Part shown: piece after piece, positions 54,624-64,000 of the stretch | Numbering within the stretch: position 1 is the stretch's first letter | Layout: every line of letters begins with the position of its first letter | Source of the DNA: Sulfurimonas sp. | GTDB taxonomy: Bacteria; Campylobacterota; Campylobacteria; Campylobacterales; Sulfurimonadaceae | Length of the DNA stretch: 64,000 bases | Reading direction: 5' to 3' | NCBI RefSeq assembly: GCF_023229105.1 | Contig: NZ_JALNZY010000002.1 | Coordinates: forward strand, 1 to 64,000 | The notes under the pieces: generated by a model | Database searches by the model: none | The model's input: only the letters and a program-made list of their open reading frames with translations | What the model was told of the DNA's origin: nothing | Program-made: the position numbers and the translations under genes

Positions 54624-57600
54624 ATGACACCAAAAAAGTATATCTTAAAAATTATAAAAAACAGACCTCTTATTATTGACGGGGCTATGGGCACTCAACT
54701 TCAACAGCGGGATGAGAAGATTCCTAAAGAGGCTTGGCAAGGCAATGAGGGGTGTAATGAACTCCTAAATGTAACCTGCCCTGAAGTTTTAAGCGAGATT
54801 TTTCACGCTTACCTTAGCGCCGGAGCAGACCTCATCACAACAAACACCTTTGGCTCATTTTCATGGGTTTTAGATGAGTATGGACTCGGCAATCGCGCTT
54901 ATGAACTAACACGAGCAGGTGCCGAACTTGTAAAAAAAGAGTGCGCGAAATTTAGCACTCCCGAGCATCCGAGATTTGTTTTAGGTTCTATCGGACCGGG
55001 AACAAAACTCCCCTCACTTGGGCATATAACCTATGATAAGATGTATGAGGGTTATACTGAATTCTGTCTTGCTCTAATTGATGGAGGAGTAGATATCTTC
55101 TTGCTTGAGACATGTCAAGATCCACTTCAGATAAAAGCAGCTCTTCATGCCTGCAAAGAAGCTTGCAGGCAAAGGGAAGTGGAGATTCCTATCATGGTCT
55201 CCGTTACTATTGAGCTAAGCGGAACCATGCTTATAGGAACAGATGCCTCGACAATAGCCGCTATTTTAGAGCCTTTTGATATTTTAAGTCTTGGTTTTAA
55301 CTGCGGAACAGGCCCGGAGCAAGTTGAAAAACATGTAAAAACACTTAGCGAACTTTGGAGTAAACCTATAAGCATTCATGCAAACGCGGGACTTCCACAA
55401 AACCGCGGAGGCTATACATACTACCCAATGGGACCTGATGAGTTTGCCGATAAACAGGAAAACTTTTTAAAATATGACGGCGTAAGCTTTTTAGGTGGCT
55501 GCTGCGGAACTACCCCCCAACACATACGCGCTTTAGTCAACAGAGTCAGCGGCACTCTTCCAAAAGAGGCATCCGGATTTCAAGAAAACTCTCTTGCTTC
55601 ACTCTTTAATACAGTCTCTTTATCTCAAGAGTCTTCTGTTTTGCTTGTGGGAGAGAGAAGTAACGCAACAGGTTCAAAAGCATTTCGCGAGCTTCTTCTA
55701 GCAGAAAATTATGAGGGAACGCTAAGTGTTGCTCAACAACAAGTAAGAGTTGGAGCTCATGTGCTTGATGTAAGTGTGGGCTTTGCGGGACGTGATGAGA
55801 CAAAAGATATGAACCATGTTATGTCACTTTATGCCCAAAAAATAGCACTTCCCCTTATGCCCGATTCTACCCAGACAACTGCACTTGAAGCAGCACTCAA
55901 GCTAATCGGGGGGAAACCTATAATCAACTCTGTTAATCTTGAAGACGGCATTGAGAAGTTTGATGCGGTATGTCAATTAGCTAAAAAGTTTGGAGCCGCA
56001 CTAGTTTGTCTAACTATAGATGAGATTGGAATGGCAAAAACAGTTGAACGCAAACTTGAAGTCGCCGAGCGTATCTATGAACTTGCTACAAAAAAACATG
56101 GCATAAAGCCAGAGGATTTAGTTTTTGACCTGCTTACCTTTACTCTTGGAAGCGGGGATGCAGAGTATGTTGATGCTGGCATCAACACTATTGAAGCAAT
56201 AAGAGAACTGCGGAAAAGACATCCTGAAGTCGGAGCAATTTTAGGACTATCAAACATCTCTTTTGGACTCGATAAAGATGCCCGCCCCTACCTCAACTCT
56301 ATGTTTTTACATCACTGCACACAAGCAGGACTTACAAGCGTTATCATAAACGTCCAACACATTATCCCTATCAATAAAATCTCTAAAGTCGATCAAGAGA
56401 TATGCGACAATCTTATCTTTAACCGTAAGCCAAACTCTGCAGCTCTTTTTGAGTTTATTGAGCACTTTAGCACGAAAGAGGCAGTTGACAATCAAGCGGT
56501 AGATGAAGCTTATCTTGCGATGAGCAATGAAGAAAAAATCGCAAAACTTCTTATGGACGGAGACAAAGAGAGGATGATTCCTTTAGTTGAAGAAGCACGC
56601 CATACAATCGCTCCACAAAAAATAGTCAACGAGATTCTCATAGATGCTATGAAAGTAGTGGGAGAGCTGTTTGGCTCAGGGCAGATGCAGCTGCCGTTTG
56701 TTCTTCAAAGTGCGGAGACTATGAAAAAAACAGTAGATTACCTAAACCCATATCTGCCAAAAATTGACAAAAAAGTTGATACAACACTAATCCTTGGAAC
56801 AGTAAGGGGAGATGTGCATGACGTTGGTAAAAATCTAGTAGATATCATTCTCTCCAACAACGGCTACAAAGTAGTAAATTTAGGTATAAAAGTTGAACTT
56901 GAGAATTTTGTAAAAACACTAAAAGAGTCAAATGCAGATGCAATAGGCATGAGCGGACTTTTGGTCAAATCAACTCAAGTAATGAAAGATAACCTCGAAG
57001 CTCTTCAAAAAGAGGGGATAAAAATACCTATTCTTTTAGGCGGTGCCGCACTTACTCGCTCCTTTATAGATGATTTTTGCCGTCCTTTTTATGACGGTCC
57101 GATTTTTTACTGCAAAGATGCTTTTGACGGCGTAACTGCCATGAGCCGCATTGAGGCAAAAAACTTTGATACCAATCTGCACCCCAAAGATGAAGATAAA
57201 AAGATTGTAAAAATCAAAGAGGAGGTAATAATTCCTCCATTTTCAGAACTAAAAATGCCCTCACGCGAGGTTGCAGTTCCAACACCTCCGTTTTGGGGAA
57301 GACGTGAACTAAAACTTACCGAGCAGCAGATTGAGATGGCATTTGAGTGGATTAACCACAAGCTTCTTTTTAAATCCCGCTGGGGGTACAGCTCAAAGGG
57401 AATGACAAAAGAGGCGTATGAAAAACAGCTTGACGAGGTTGTTTGGCCGGCGTATGAAAGACTAAAAGCACAGTTTATTGAGGAGAAGCTCTTTGAGCCT
57501 ACTATTGTCTATGGTTACTGGCCATGCAGAAGCGATGATAATACTCTGCTTATATTTGATGAGAGCGAGGGTTACAACTCAGATGATGAGGTAAATCATG

Positions 57601-58115
57601 AATCTCTCAAGAGTGTTATGGGAAGAGCGGTAGAGAAGTTTACATTTCCAAGGCAGTCAAAGCAGCCTCACCGTGCACTAAGTGACTTTTTCCATAGAGA
57701 CAGACATGATATTGTAGCGTTTACATGTGTGAGTGCAGGCTCAAAGCTTAGTGAGGTTGAGAGAGAGATTTATGCAAAAGGGGAGTTCACGGAATACTAT
57801 CGGTTTCATGGGCTCGGAGTTGAGCTTGCAGAAGCGCTTGCTGAAATTGCCCACAAGCAGATAAGGTTAGATTTAAACATCTCTCATGGAGAAGGAAGTA
57901 GTCTAAGTGATGTTCAGATGAATAGATATCAAGGCTCAAGATACTCATTTGGTTATGCTGCTTGCCCAGACCTTGAGCTTAATCGTCCGCTCTTTAACCT
58001 TTTAAAGCCCGAAGAGTTCGGGATTGAACTAAGTGAGACATTTCAGATTCATCCAGAGCAGTCAACTTCTGCTTTGGTTGTTTATCATCCAAATGCAACT
58101 TACTATAATGTATAA
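54624..58115 (+). CDS. metH: Cobalamin-dependent methionine synthase
   Basis: 1163 residues with all four modules: homocysteine/zinc domain (residues about 1-310; FLGGCCGTTPQHIRAL), pterin (methyl-THF) domain (about 325-600; GERSNATGSKAFRELL), cobalamin cap and B12-binding (about 640-880; RGDVHDVGKNLVDIIL with the lower-ligand histidine), and the C-terminal reactivation domain (about 900-1163). All modules intact. Makes methionine, hence feeds SAM for the many methyltransferases in the window. No cobalamin riboswitch is visible upstream. Confidence 0.97.
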   Translation: MTPKKYILKIIKNRPLIIDGAMGTQLQQRDEKIPKEAWQGNEGCNELLNVTCPEVLSEIFHAYLSAGADLITTNTFGSFSWVLDEYGLGNRAYELTRAGAELVKKECAKFSTPEHPRFVLGSIGPGTKLPSLGHITYDKMYEGYTEFCLALIDGGVDIFLLETCQDPLQIKAALHACKEACRQREVEIPIMVSVTIELSGTMLIGTDASTIAAILEPFDILSLGFNCGTGPEQVEKHVKTLSELWSKPISIHANAGLPQNRGGYTYYPMGPDEFADKQENFLKYDGVSFLGGCCGTTPQHIRALVNRVSGTLPKEASGFQENSLASLFNTVSLSQESSVLLVGERSNATGSKAFRELLLAENYEGTLSVAQQQVRVGAHVLDVSVGFAGRDETKDMNHVMSLYAQKIALPLMPDSTQTTALEAALKLIGGKPIINSVNLEDGIEKFDAVCQLAKKFGAALVCLTIDEIGMAKTVERKLEVAERIYELATKKHGIKPEDLVFDLLTFTLGSGDAEYVDAGINTIEAIRELRKRHPEVGAILGLSNISFGLDKDARPYLNSMFLHHCTQAGLTSVIINVQHIIPINKISKVDQEICDNLIFNRKPNSAALFEFIEHFSTKEAVDNQAVDEAYLAMSNEEKIAKLLMDGDKERMIPLVEEARHTIAPQKIVNEILIDAMKVVGELFGSGQMQLPFVLQSAETMKKTVDYLNPYLPKIDKKVDTTLILGTVRGDVHDVGKNLVDIILSNNGYKVVNLGIKVELENFVKTLKESNADAIGMSGLLVKSTQVMKDNLEALQKEGIKIPILLGGAALTRSFIDDFCRPFYDGPIFYCKDAFDGVTAMSRIEAKNFDTNLHPKDEDKKIVKIKEEVIIPPFSELKMPSREVAVPTPPFWGRRELKLTEQQIEMAFEWINHKLLFKSRWGYSSKGMTKEAYEKQLDEVVWPAYERLKAQFIEEKLFEPTIVYGYWPCRSDDNTLLIFDESEGYNSDDEVNHESLKSVMGRAVEKFTFPRQSKQPHRALSDFFHRDRHDIVAFTCVSAGSKLSEVEREIYAKGEFTEYYRFHGLGVELAEALAEIAHKQIRLDLNISHGEGSSLSDVQMNRYQGSRYSFGYAACPDLELNRPLFNLLKPEEFGIELSETFQIHPEQSTSALVVYHPNATYYNV

Positions 58116-58217
58116 CTTTTTGTATTTATGTTTAGAATTTGTCATTAGTTGACATATTTAATACCTCTTGGTACAATTTAATACTATAATTATTCAAACA
58201 AAATGAAGGATTTAAAC

Positions 58218-58799
58218 ATGAAAAAACTGCAATTTATAATTGTATCGATACTCCTAGGAGCAAGTTCACTATTTGGTGGCGTTTATAAGGTTGATGCTTC
58301 TCACACGAATGTAACTTTCTCGGTAAAACACATGATGATTACTACCGTAAATGGAGAATTTAAGAAGTTCGATGGTAATTTTGAGTTGGAGGATGAGACA
58401 AATAAACTCATAGCTTTAAAAGGTGAAATGGATGTTGATTCCATAAATACAAATATTGAAAAAAGAGATGCACATCTAAAATCAGATGAAATTTTTAATG
58501 CAGAGATGTACCCTAAAGTTACATTTGTTCTTGATAGTGTCAAAGGCGATAAAGCTTACGGAAAACTGACCATAAAAGGCACAACAAAAGATGTTATCCT
58601 TGATTATGAATTTGGCGGTACCGTGACCGATCCATGGGGCAAACAAAGAGCAGGACTTAGCCTTAGCGGAAAAATAGACAGAAGAGATTACGGTATCACC
58701 TGGAATCAAGCACTAGAAGCAGGCGGAGTCGTTGTTAGCGAGATAGTTAAATTAAATATCGAGATACAAGGTATCTTAAAAGCAGAAGATGATTTTTAA
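58218..58799 (+). CDS. YceI-family periplasmic protein
   Basis: 193 residues. Signal peptide (MKKLQFIIVSILLGASSLFG), then the lipocalin-like YceI barrel: YKVDASHTNVTFSVKHMMIT, MDVDSINTNIEKRDAHLKSD, IKGTTKDVILDYEFGG. The family binds polyisoprenoid or amide ligands in the periplasm. Start chosen at 58218 after AAGGA; an ATG at 58203 has no site. Confidence 0.92.
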   Translation: MKKLQFIIVSILLGASSLFGGVYKVDASHTNVTFSVKHMMITTVNGEFKKFDGNFELEDETNKLIALKGEMDVDSINTNIEKRDAHLKSDEIFNAEMYPKVTFVLDSVKGDKAYGKLTIKGTTKDVILDYEFGGTVTDPWGKQRAGLSLSGKIDRRDYGITWNQALEAGGVVVSEIVKLNIEIQGILKAEDDF

Positions 58800-58812
58800 T
58801 TCATAAATACCA

Positions 58813-58836
58813 AAGCTAGAGCTAAAACTCTAGCTT
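58813..58836. terminator. Bidirectional terminator
   Basis: 9-bp stem AAGCTAGAG / CTCTAGCTT with a 6-base loop, between convergent YceI and comM. The 3' arm overlaps the comM stop. Confidence 0.7.
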
Positions 58837-60341
58837 CTCCTCCTATAGCTCAAAGCTTCAAGGAGATGCCTCCTCCCAATAATATCGCTACCATCTAAAT
58901 CCGCAATAGTTCGTGAAACTTTTTGAATCTTTTTTATACTTCTAAAGGAGAGTGCATATCTCTGTACTGCTATTTCTAGCACATCTTTTGCTTCATCACT
59001 AAGGACGCAGTATCTCTGTATCTCCTCATCGCTTAACTTTGCCGTAAAAGGTATCTGCCCTCTTGCTTTTACTCTTTTATGTACCTCGATTACCTGCTTG
59101 TGCATCTCTTGCGAGCTTAGTGTTGCCTTGTCATTTAAGCTTACCTGCTGCATAACGACACAAAGATCAATTCTATCTAAGAACGGGTCGGAGAGTCTGT
59201 TTTTATATCTTTGTACCTCAAGTTCACTGCATCTACACTCTTTATGTTCGTTAAGTAGATTGCCGCATGGGCATGGATTCATGGCACTTACAAACAGAAA
59301 ATCACTCGGATACTCAATTTTTGAATTTACTCTTGATATTCGAATTTTATTATCCTGCAAAGGTTCACGCAAGGCCTCCAAAACTACGCGTGAAAAGTGA
59401 GGAAGTTCATCAAAAAATAAAATCCCTCTGTGCGCCAGACCAACCTCTCCTATTTTTGCCTTATGGCTTCCACCCCCAAATACACTCGCTGTTGTCGAGG
59501 AATGGTGAGGAGCTCTATAGCTTCTGAGTGGTTTAAAGTCGGGCTCTTTGGCTTCAAGAGCATCAAGCTTTGCGATATCTAAAATCTCATCGCTATTAAG
59601 AGGGGGCAAGATATATCTTAATCTTTGCGCAATCATACTCTTTCCACAGCCAGGACTTCCCTCTAAAAGCAGATTGTGAAAGCCGGCGGCACTGATGAGT
59701 GCTGCTCTTTTTGCAATCTCTTGTCCTTTTACATCTAAAAAATTCTCAACATAGTTGTTGTCAAAATAGTACTCCTGCTCATCAATTTTATAACATGGAT
59801 ACTCTATTTTTTTATAACTGCTATTTGGCAGCGCACTAGCAGAGTTCTTTAACAACTCTATTGCTTCATCTAGTCTCTTAACCCCATAAAATTCTATATT
59901 TGGAATCTTTGATAACTTATCTAAACTCTCAAATGGAACAACTGCTTTTTTAATAATTTTTTGATTTGCAAGCGATAATAGAAGCGGGTAGAGTTGAATA
60001 TTCTCTTTTATAGCCCCATCAAGACCCAGTTCCCCAAAGACAAACCACTCACTCAAATCATCTTGCAGATAATCAAGTGCGATAAGCAAAGCGATGCTCA
60101 AATCAAACTGGCTTCCCTCTTTTTTGACGTCGCTCGGGGCAAGATTTATAGTAATTCTTTTTGGGGGAAATGTAAATTCATTGCTTAATAGTGCGGATTT
60201 AACACGCTCTTTTGCCTCATTTATTGAAGCGCTTGCCATTCCTACTACACTAAAGGAAGGCAACCCTTTTGTGAGCGTAGATTCAACCTGTACAACTTTT
60301 GCTTCGATACCCTCATATGTGGCGCAAGAGACCATTTTCAT
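58830..60341 (-). CDS. comM: ComM/YifB-like Mg-chelatase-family AAA+ ATPase
   Basis: 503 residues. N-terminal lon-protease-like fold (KRITINLAPSDVKKEGSQFDL), Walker A LLEGSPGCGKSMIA, Walker B GILFFDELPHFSR, and a C-terminal Mg_chelatase_C (YALSFRSIKKIQKVSRTIADL). ComM is a helicase that promotes branch migration in natural transformation. Gene order tig-clpP-GGDEF-def-comM is a typical Campylobacterota block. Confidence 0.92.
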   Translation of the reverse strand: MKMVSCATYEGIEAKVVQVESTLTKGLPSFSVVGMASASINEAKERVKSALLSNEFTFPPKRITINLAPSDVKKEGSQFDLSIALLIALDYLQDDLSEWFVFGELGLDGAIKENIQLYPLLLSLANQKIIKKAVVPFESLDKLSKIPNIEFYGVKRLDEAIELLKNSASALPNSSYKKIEYPCYKIDEQEYYFDNNYVENFLDVKGQEIAKRAALISAAGFHNLLLEGSPGCGKSMIAQRLRYILPPLNSDEILDIAKLDALEAKEPDFKPLRSYRAPHHSSTTASVFGGGSHKAKIGEVGLAHRGILFFDELPHFSRVVLEALREPLQDNKIRISRVNSKIEYPSDFLFVSAMNPCPCGNLLNEHKECRCSELEVQRYKNRLSDPFLDRIDLCVVMQQVSLNDKATLSSQEMHKQVIEVHKRVKARGQIPFTAKLSDEEIQRYCVLSDEAKDVLEIAVQRYALSFRSIKKIQKVSRTIADLDGSDIIGRRHLLEALSYRRRS

Positions 60342-60423
60342 AGCATAAACCTATATTAAATTGATACCATTGTACTCTTTATATTTTCAAATGTGAGTAA
60401 ATATGACAAAGTGTCATATAAAA

Positions 60424-60951
60424 CTATAGTTTATGAAGTTTTTTCTCTTTTTGCATTCTCTTATACTCTTTTTCAAACTTTTTTCTGCGTGAATATGAGA
60501 GCTTGTCTATAAATAAAATACCTTGTAGATGATCGACTTCATGTTGAATTGCTATACTTAACAAACCCTCCGCTTCTATGCTTTTTGTATTTCCGTCTCT
60601 ATCTTGATAATTAACGGCGATACTCTCATATCTCTGCACATCTTCATAGAAGCTCGGTACGCTTAGGCATCCCTCTTGGTATGTCGTCAATCCGCTTGTG
60701 TATGTGATAACAGGATTTATCATCTCAACTAAAGTATCTATAGACTGTTCATCATTTTCATCTGGAATATTTAAAAGCAGAGCTCTTTTTGTATGTCCTA
60801 CTTGGATAGCCGCCAACCCTATACCGTTTGAGCTTATCATGACCTCATACATCTCATCTAAAAGTTGATGCAACTCTTTGTCAAACTTCTCAACGGTTTT
60901 AGACTTCTCTTTTAATCTTTTATCTGGATATTCTACTATGGTTAACTTCAT
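60424..60951 (-). CDS. def: Peptide deformylase
   Basis: Removes the formyl group from new proteins, with Fe2+ or Zn. Motifs NGIGLAAIQVG (usually GxGLAAPQVG), YQEGCLSVP and QHEVDHLQGILF give the metal ligands C, H, H and the catalytic E. 175 residues. Follows the GGDEF-like gene. Confidence 0.95.
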   Translation of the reverse strand: MKLTIVEYPDKRLKEKSKTVEKFDKELHQLLDEMYEVMISSNGIGLAAIQVGHTKRALLLNIPDENDEQSIDTLVEMINPVITYTSGLTTYQEGCLSVPSFYEDVQRYESIAVNYQDRDGNTKSIEAEGLLSIAIQHEVDHLQGILFIDKLSYSRRKKFEKEYKRMQKEKKLHKL

Positions 60952-60971
60952 TTTTTGTCTATAATATACTA

Positions 60972-62021
60972 CTAACTGTTTCTAAGTAAAACTGCGTAGT
61001 CTAGGTTGGGATTTTCGTACGCTTTTTCAACCCCATCCATTGAGCTTACTATAATCTCTTCTACGGAGTGGTTTTGAGTAATATCAGTTATTCCTATAGA
61101 TATTTTTAACTGGATTTCACGGTCTGATAAGAAAAAGTTGCTGTTTGAGACAAGCTCACAAAGTCTTTCACTTGCTTTTTTTGCACTCTCTATGTCGGTA
61201 TGCTTAAGAAGCATAGTAAAGACACCGTTTCCATAATGGGCAACAATATCACTTCTTCTTGAAGTTTTCAAAAGAAGTCTTGCGATGGTTTTTGTCATAA
61301 GCATTATTGCTTTTTCATTATTTACGCTTGATTTAAGATCACGTGAGAGCTCAATCATAATAAGAGAACTTTTGTGTTTAAACTTTTTAATAAGCTCTAT
61401 CTCTTGTTCGATTTTTGTCATCAAGTAGCGTTTGTTATAAACGCCGTACTGGTTGTCAAAAATAGTCTCATTTTCAACATTTTTTATTATTTTTGCCGTG
61501 TCCTCATAGGTATTTTTAATGGTACTACTCTGGTTTTTTAAAATGGCATTAAGCTTCGAGATGTCAGATTCTAAAGATGTAACAACACTTCTTACTGCTT
61601 GATTGTCTGAGCTTACTTCAAGTTCTTGTTTTCTCTTGTCTAGTATCTTTGTCATTAAAGACATATTTTTATAAAGGTTTGCCGTGATACCGAGAATATT
61701 TTTAATTGACAAAAAGCCCTGTTTCAAACTCTGTTCAAGTAAGATAGAATTTTCATCATCATTACTCTCTTCAAGTTCTAGAACTGAAACAATATGGTTG
61801 CGCGTATTTTGACTTTTATCCTCTAATAGTCTATCAAAATAGAGAGAGAAGTTGTTAGGAGTAGGTGGCAAGCCGTCTTTCATCAAGGCACTTAAGACCT
61901 CTTTTGAATACGCTTCTAACTCGCCCTCCGGCTCTACTGTTGCTTCTTTGTCTGTTACCGCTGTAGATGGTTTTGTATCCGTTGTTACACTACGACGTCT
62001 ACTTCTTAAAGCTCCTGACAT
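60972..62021 (-). CDS. Degenerate GGDEF-domain protein
   Basis: The C-terminal half (about 190-349) is a diguanylate-cyclase fold (NQYGVYNKRYLMTKI, RSDIVAHYGNGVFTMLL, LKISIGITDI). The active-site GGDEF is replaced by GNGVF, lacking the metal and substrate residues, so cyclic-di-GMP synthesis is very unlikely. The N-terminal half (30-180) is helical and unrecognised. It is in the clpP-def transcript, overlapping nothing but spaced 10 bases from clpP. May be a regulatory or scaffolding protein. Confidence 0.8.
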   Translation of the reverse strand: MSGALRSRRRSVTTDTKPSTAVTDKEATVEPEGELEAYSKEVLSALMKDGLPPTPNNFSLYFDRLLEDKSQNTRNHIVSVLELEESNDDENSILLEQSLKQGFLSIKNILGITANLYKNMSLMTKILDKRKQELEVSSDNQAVRSVVTSLESDISKLNAILKNQSSTIKNTYEDTAKIIKNVENETIFDNQYGVYNKRYLMTKIEQEIELIKKFKHKSSLIMIELSRDLKSSVNNEKAIMLMTKTIARLLLKTSRRSDIVAHYGNGVFTMLLKHTDIESAKKASERLCELVSNSNFFLSDREIQLKISIGITDITQNHSVEEIIVSSMDGVEKAYENPNLDYAVLLRNS

Positions 62022-62031
62022 GCCAGCTCCT

Positions 62032-62631
62032 TTAGCTATCTAAATCTTTACTTTTTTTTACTAAAACTTCGTCAATCATTCCGTACTCTTTTGCTTCTTT
62101 AGCGCTCATAAAATTATCTCTATCGGTATCTTTTTCAACTTGTTTAATATCTTGACCCGTATTTCTAGCCAAAATCTCGTTTAGCTCTTCTTTCATTCTA
62201 AGAATCTCTTTTGCCTGAATCGCGATATCTGTTGCTTGACCTTGAGCCCCTCCAAGAGGTTGATGAATCATAATCCTTGCATGTGGAAGCGCATATCTCT
62301 TCCCTTTTGCCCCGCTTGAGAGTAAAAAAGCTCCCATTGATGCGGCTTGACCAACACATATTGTAGCTACATCAGGACGAATATAGTTCATTGTATCATA
62401 TATTGCCATTCCTGCCGTAACAACACCGCCGGGAGAATTTATATAAAAATATATATCCTTCTCAGGCTCCTCTGCTTCTAAAAATAGCATCTGCGCTACA
62501 ATAGATGAGGCAACTGCGTCATTAACTTCTCCGCTTAGCATTATAATTCTGTCTTTTAAAAGACGGGAGTAAATATCATAAGAGCGCTCGCCGCGTGCTG
62601 TTTTTTCAACTACGTAAGGAACATAACTCAT
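62032..62631 (-). CDS. clpP: ATP-dependent Clp protease proteolytic subunit
   Basis: 199 residues. Catalytic serine in [11 protein letters not shown], histidine in [11 protein letters not shown], and aspartate in [12 protein letters not shown]-terminal axial loop [17 protein letters not shown]. It starts six bases after tig and precedes the degenerate GGDEF gene. Confidence 0.97.
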   Translation of the reverse strand: MSYVPYVVEKTARGERSYDIYSRLLKDRIIMLSGEVNDAVASSIVAQMLFLEAEEPEKDIYFYINSPGGVVTAGMAIYDTMNYIRPDVATICVGQAASMGAFLLSSGAKGKRYALPHARIMIHQPLGGAQGQATDIAIQAKEILRMKEELNEILARNTGQDIKQVEKDTDRDNFMSAKEAKEYGMIDEVLVKKSKDLDS

Positions 62632-62636
62632 CTGGC

Positions 62637-63938
62637 TTAAGCTTCTTTCATCTTAGAATTAAGAATCTGCGTAAGCACTTTATCCTCAACCATTGACATC
62701 TGAATAGCAGGTAAATAACCGGCTTCTTTATATTTATCGTATGCCATTCTAGGGTCTTGTCCCATTTGCATCGCCTCATAGTAAATAGTCTGCATAACTT
62801 CATTCTCATCAACTTTAACGCTCTCAGCAGTAGCAAGTGCATCAATGATAAATGTAGCTCTAACACTTCTTTGTGCATCTTCACGGAAAGTTTCACGAAG
62901 CGCTTCTAGTTTAGTGGCATCTTCACGAAGCTCTTTTATCTCATCTTCACTCATCATACTTGCTTTTTTATTTAGTGAAACATCAATCTCCTGCTCAACA
63001 ACAAACTCAGGAAGATCAAAATCAAACTTTGTTACAAAAGTCTCTAAGAGAGTAGGCTTCATCTCTTCATTATAAAGTTTTGCAAGTGCTTCATGCTCTA
63101 ATTGAGTTTTTATTTGGCTTTTTAAATTCTCTAAGCTCTTATCATCTTGTCCTGCGAGAATCTTTTCAGCAAAAGCCTCATCAATCTCCACTTTTGCTTT
63201 CTCTTGAATATTATGCAGTGTTACTTTAAATTCAGCCTCTTTGCCTGCTAATTTATCAGAGCCATAGTTTTCAGGAAAAGTAACTTTTACAACCTTCTCT
63301 TCACCTATTTTCATGCCAACTACCTGCTCTTCAAAGCCTGGAATAAATTGACCTGAACCAAGAACCAAAGCAAACTCTTTTGCTGCTCCACCTTCAAATA
63401 GCTCTGCGTCAATTGAACCTTCAAAATCAATAATAGCGCTGTCGCCCTCTTTTGCTGCTCTTTTTCTCTTTAAATCTACAAACTTCCCTTGAGAATCAGC
63501 TATTTTTTCCAATCTCTTTTCTACCTGTTCATCCGTTACTACAGGTTTCTCAAAAGCATCAACCATATCTTTATAGTTTTCAAGATTAATCTCAGGCCTC
63601 ATAGCAATCTTAACCGTTACATCAATACTGTCTGCATTTTTTACAAAATTTGAAATATTCGGTTCCCCGATTAACGAATTCATAGCTATTTTCAGCTCAT
63701 CAAGACCTTTGTTTAAAACTTCACGCAATGCTTCAGCTTCTGCATCTTGAACCAGACGCTCTCCATACTGTTTTTTTACTACAGATACTGGAACTTTACC
63801 TTTACGAAACCCTTGAACGGAAGCAGTTTTTGTTATCTCTTTAGCTATTTTTTCTATATTTGCGTCTATCGTCTCTTTTGGAATTTGGGCTTCTATTTGA
63901 GCGTTCGCGCTATTAATTTTGTTTGCTTTGATTTTCAT
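62637..63938 (-). CDS. tig: Trigger factor
   Basis: Ribosome-bound chaperone and peptidyl-prolyl isomerase. Ribosome-docking [14 protein letters not shown] domain (about residues 155-245; [20 protein letters not shown]), and long helical C-terminal arms. Start at the ATG at 63938 after AAGGAAATTG; a frame to 63953 lacks a site. 433 residues. It begins the tig-clpP block. Confidence 0.96.
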   Translation of the reverse strand: MKIKANKINSANAQIEAQIPKETIDANIEKIAKEITKTASVQGFRKGKVPVSVVKKQYGERLVQDAEAEALREVLNKGLDELKIAMNSLIGEPNISNFVKNADSIDVTVKIAMRPEINLENYKDMVDAFEKPVVTDEQVEKRLEKIADSQGKFVDLKRKRAAKEGDSAIIDFEGSIDAELFEGGAAKEFALVLGSGQFIPGFEEQVVGMKIGEEKVVKVTFPENYGSDKLAGKEAEFKVTLHNIQEKAKVEIDEAFAEKILAGQDDKSLENLKSQIKTQLEHEALAKLYNEEMKPTLLETFVTKFDFDLPEFVVEQEIDVSLNKKASMMSEDEIKELREDATKLEALRETFREDAQRSVRATFIIDALATAESVKVDENEVMQTIYYEAMQMGQDPRMAYDKYKEAGYLPAIQMSMVEDKVLTQILNSKMKEA

Positions 63939-64000
63939 CAATTTCCTTTTCATTATTATTTATAATTTTGGTAATATTACCTTAAATCTGCTTTTATCTA

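Overview
The window reads as chromosome of a mesophilic, motile, respiratory Campylobacterota (Epsilonproteobacteria), most likely close to Sulfurimonas. The evidence is gene content, not database comparison: a desulforubrerythrin, a futalosine-pathway gene (mqnD), tig-clpP-def and eno/ftsB-like/AMIN gene orders, nifS-nifU, a CcoG oxidase-assembly factor, a siroheme-to-heme-d1-type pathway, a Campylobacterota-type flagellin, sigma-28 promoters ahead of fliD and flagellin, and an AT-rich, densely packed genome.

Layout. 1-270: an orphan 3' end of a tRNA gene, probably an integration scar. 0.27-3.5 kb: panE, perR, desulforubrerythrin, slyD and an unknown gene. 3.5-7.8 kb: mtnK-mtnA-(class II aldolase/SDR fusion), a likely DHAP shunt for 5-deoxy- and 5-methylthio-ribose salvage. 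8.0-11.7 kb: siroheme decarboxylase followed by three coupled small membrane proteins, divergent from precorrin-2 dehydrogenase, with two FNR-like dyads between. 11.7-15.7 kb: MFS transporter, TrpD2-like protein, SRP RNA, HPt protein, nucleosidase and an SDR. 15.7-17.8 kb: fliD-fliS-FliT-like.

17.9-33.8 kb is a flagellin glycosylation island. It holds a Maf-like/OGT-like fusion glycosyltransferase, several methyltransferases (one frameshifted), WbqC, a PglD/VioB-type acyltransferase, an acyl carrier protein, a FabG-like reductase, a beta-propeller glycosidase-like protein, an adenylating enzyme, and an rmlA-rmlB-vioA operon for dTDP-4-amino-4,6-dideoxyglucose. It ends at the flagellin gene itself. 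Together these predict a viosamine-type sugar N-acylated from a carrier protein, methylated, and attached to flagellin. This is the best candidate for an undescribed system.

33.8-64 kb is mostly core: AMIN protein, FtsB-like, eno, recA, mqnD, fliQ, murB, nifU, nifS, an RsuA-type pseudouridine synthase, leuC, an OmpA protein with TSP3 repeats, mobA, moaC, aroC, rnc, rnhA, a LapB-like TPR protein, a YeiH-type transporter, ccoG, metH, yceI, comM, def, a degenerate GGDEF protein, clpP and tig. Regulatory signals of interest are a 9-G tract and a CsrA-type hairpin ahead of flagellin, a possible RNA switch ahead of the YeiH-type gene, and a perfect PerR-type palindrome between ccoG and metH.
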